Source: an uncultured Candidatus Melainabacteria bacterium
GTDB lineage: Bacteria > Cyanobacteriota > Vampirovibrionia > Gastranaerophilales > Gastranaerophilaceae
Length of the DNA: 60,682 nt
Assembly (NCBI GenBank): GCA_934726055.1
Contig: CAKVCZ010000015.1
Span: forward strand, 1-60,682
Direction of reading: 5' to 3'
Shown here: piece by piece, positions 60,541-60,682 of the stretch
Position numbering within the stretch: position 1 is the first letter of the stretch
Layout of the letters: the number at the start of each line of letters is the position of its first letter
Position numbers and translations under genes: made by a program
Notes under the pieces: generated by a model
What the model saw: only the letters and a program-made list of their open reading frames with translations
Database searches by the model: none
Told to the model about the DNA's origin: nothing

Positions 60541-60682
60541 TTTTTTATTTTTGTTAATTCATCATAATTATTCCAGTCCTTAACGGAGTGAAAAAAAATA
60601 TTCCGCCTGAAAGGCAGTCCTGACTAAATTGAAAATAATCTTTGATTATTAAACAGATTCTGAAACAAGTTCAGAATGACAT
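60541..60682. repeat. Dispersed-repeat block C at right edge
   Basis: Starts with the repeat end ACACTTTTTTATTTTTG, then CAGTCCTTAACGGAGTGA (the left margin of the 28439 element), CCGCCTGAAAGGCAGTCCTGACT (like 28789-28807), AAATTGAAAATAATCTTTGATTATT and the ATTCTGAA-n5-TTCAGAAT palindrome (60657-60677). Relative to block B it lacks about 320 nt between these modules. Confidence 0.85.

Overview
The window (about 60.7 kb, strongly AT-rich) reads as a chromosomal segment from a non-photosynthetic relative of Cyanobacteria, most likely Vampirovibrionia/Melainabacteria (Gastranaerophilales type). The reasons are homologues of two plastid/cyanobacterial families (a Ycf45-like R3H ATPase at 526-2187 and a Ycf23/DUF561 protein at 15358-16170), low-GC codon use, pilin-like proteins with the FTLAETLIVMGIIGVVAALTIPNL-type N-terminus, and a Gram-negative envelope gene set (LptB, LptF/G, LptD-like protein, ArnT-like transferase, soluble lytic transglycosylase). 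There is no photosynthesis gene, phage, CRISPR array or recognised insertion sequence. The taxonomic call is inference from protein families, not a database result.

Layout. 1-525: dispersed repeats, probably upstream of a gene beyond the left edge. 526-9527: R3H ATPase, degenerate metallophosphoesterase, ArnT-like transferase, anmK, then a minus-strand run of nnrD, trmL, a CDP-alcohol phosphatidyltransferase and a Gfo/Idh oxidoreductase. 9342-10519: rpsF-ssb-rpsR plus a 61-residue protein. 10953-15258: plus-strand run of tandem parvulin, aminopeptidase P, SpoU methyltransferase and a divergent dnaA. 15358-21420: ycf23, HtrA-like protease, an ETAG-repeat protein, nadB-nadC and glnA. 21695-25799: HD-GYP protein, TPR protein, pth, XRE regulator. 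25876-26150: promoter, structured RNA, tRNA-Lys and terminator. 26207-30097: accessory island with unknown exported proteins, a pilin-like gene, a foldable repeat island and a glycine-zipper protein. 30207-45328: nupC, a 52-residue orphan, lptB-lptF/G-phosphodiester glycosidase, solute-binding lipoprotein, dxr, miaA, a membrane protein, a 2-hydroxyacyl-CoA dehydratase-related protein, gcvPB, a sigma factor, rpsT, a glycosyltransferase, DUF475, a P-loop kinase and glyQ. 45403-57654: two tandem APC permeases, Y-family polymerase, DUF486, rsmG, a large ATPase-TPR protein, a 34-residue membrane peptide, an M23 peptidase, LptD-like protein and class II aldolase. 57871-60682: lytic transglycosylase, then a pilin-like gene that has lost its N-terminus exactly at a dispersed repeat.

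How it works together. Most genes are housekeeping: translation (S6, S18, S20, GlyQ, Pth, MiaA, TrmL, RsmG, SpoU), NAD biosynthesis and repair (NadB, NadC, NnrD), isoprenoids (Dxr), nitrogen assimilation (GlnA), peptidoglycan turnover and recycling (AnmK, M23, SLT) and LPS transport (LptB, LptF/G, LptD-like).

The least explained signals are: the pilin-like genes tied to mosaic repeat blocks, one of them lacking its secretion/assembly helix like a silent cassette; a consensus-promoter transcript carrying an unrecognised structured RNA ahead of tRNA-Lys; a hairpin that puts the Shine-Dalgarno sequence in its loop and the start codon in its stem (27286-27310); an ETAG-repeat protein; two candidate small RNAs with CU-rich anti-Shine-Dalgarno stretches; and several genes whose TATAAT box lies only 6-9 nt before the ATG, suggesting leaderless mRNAs.
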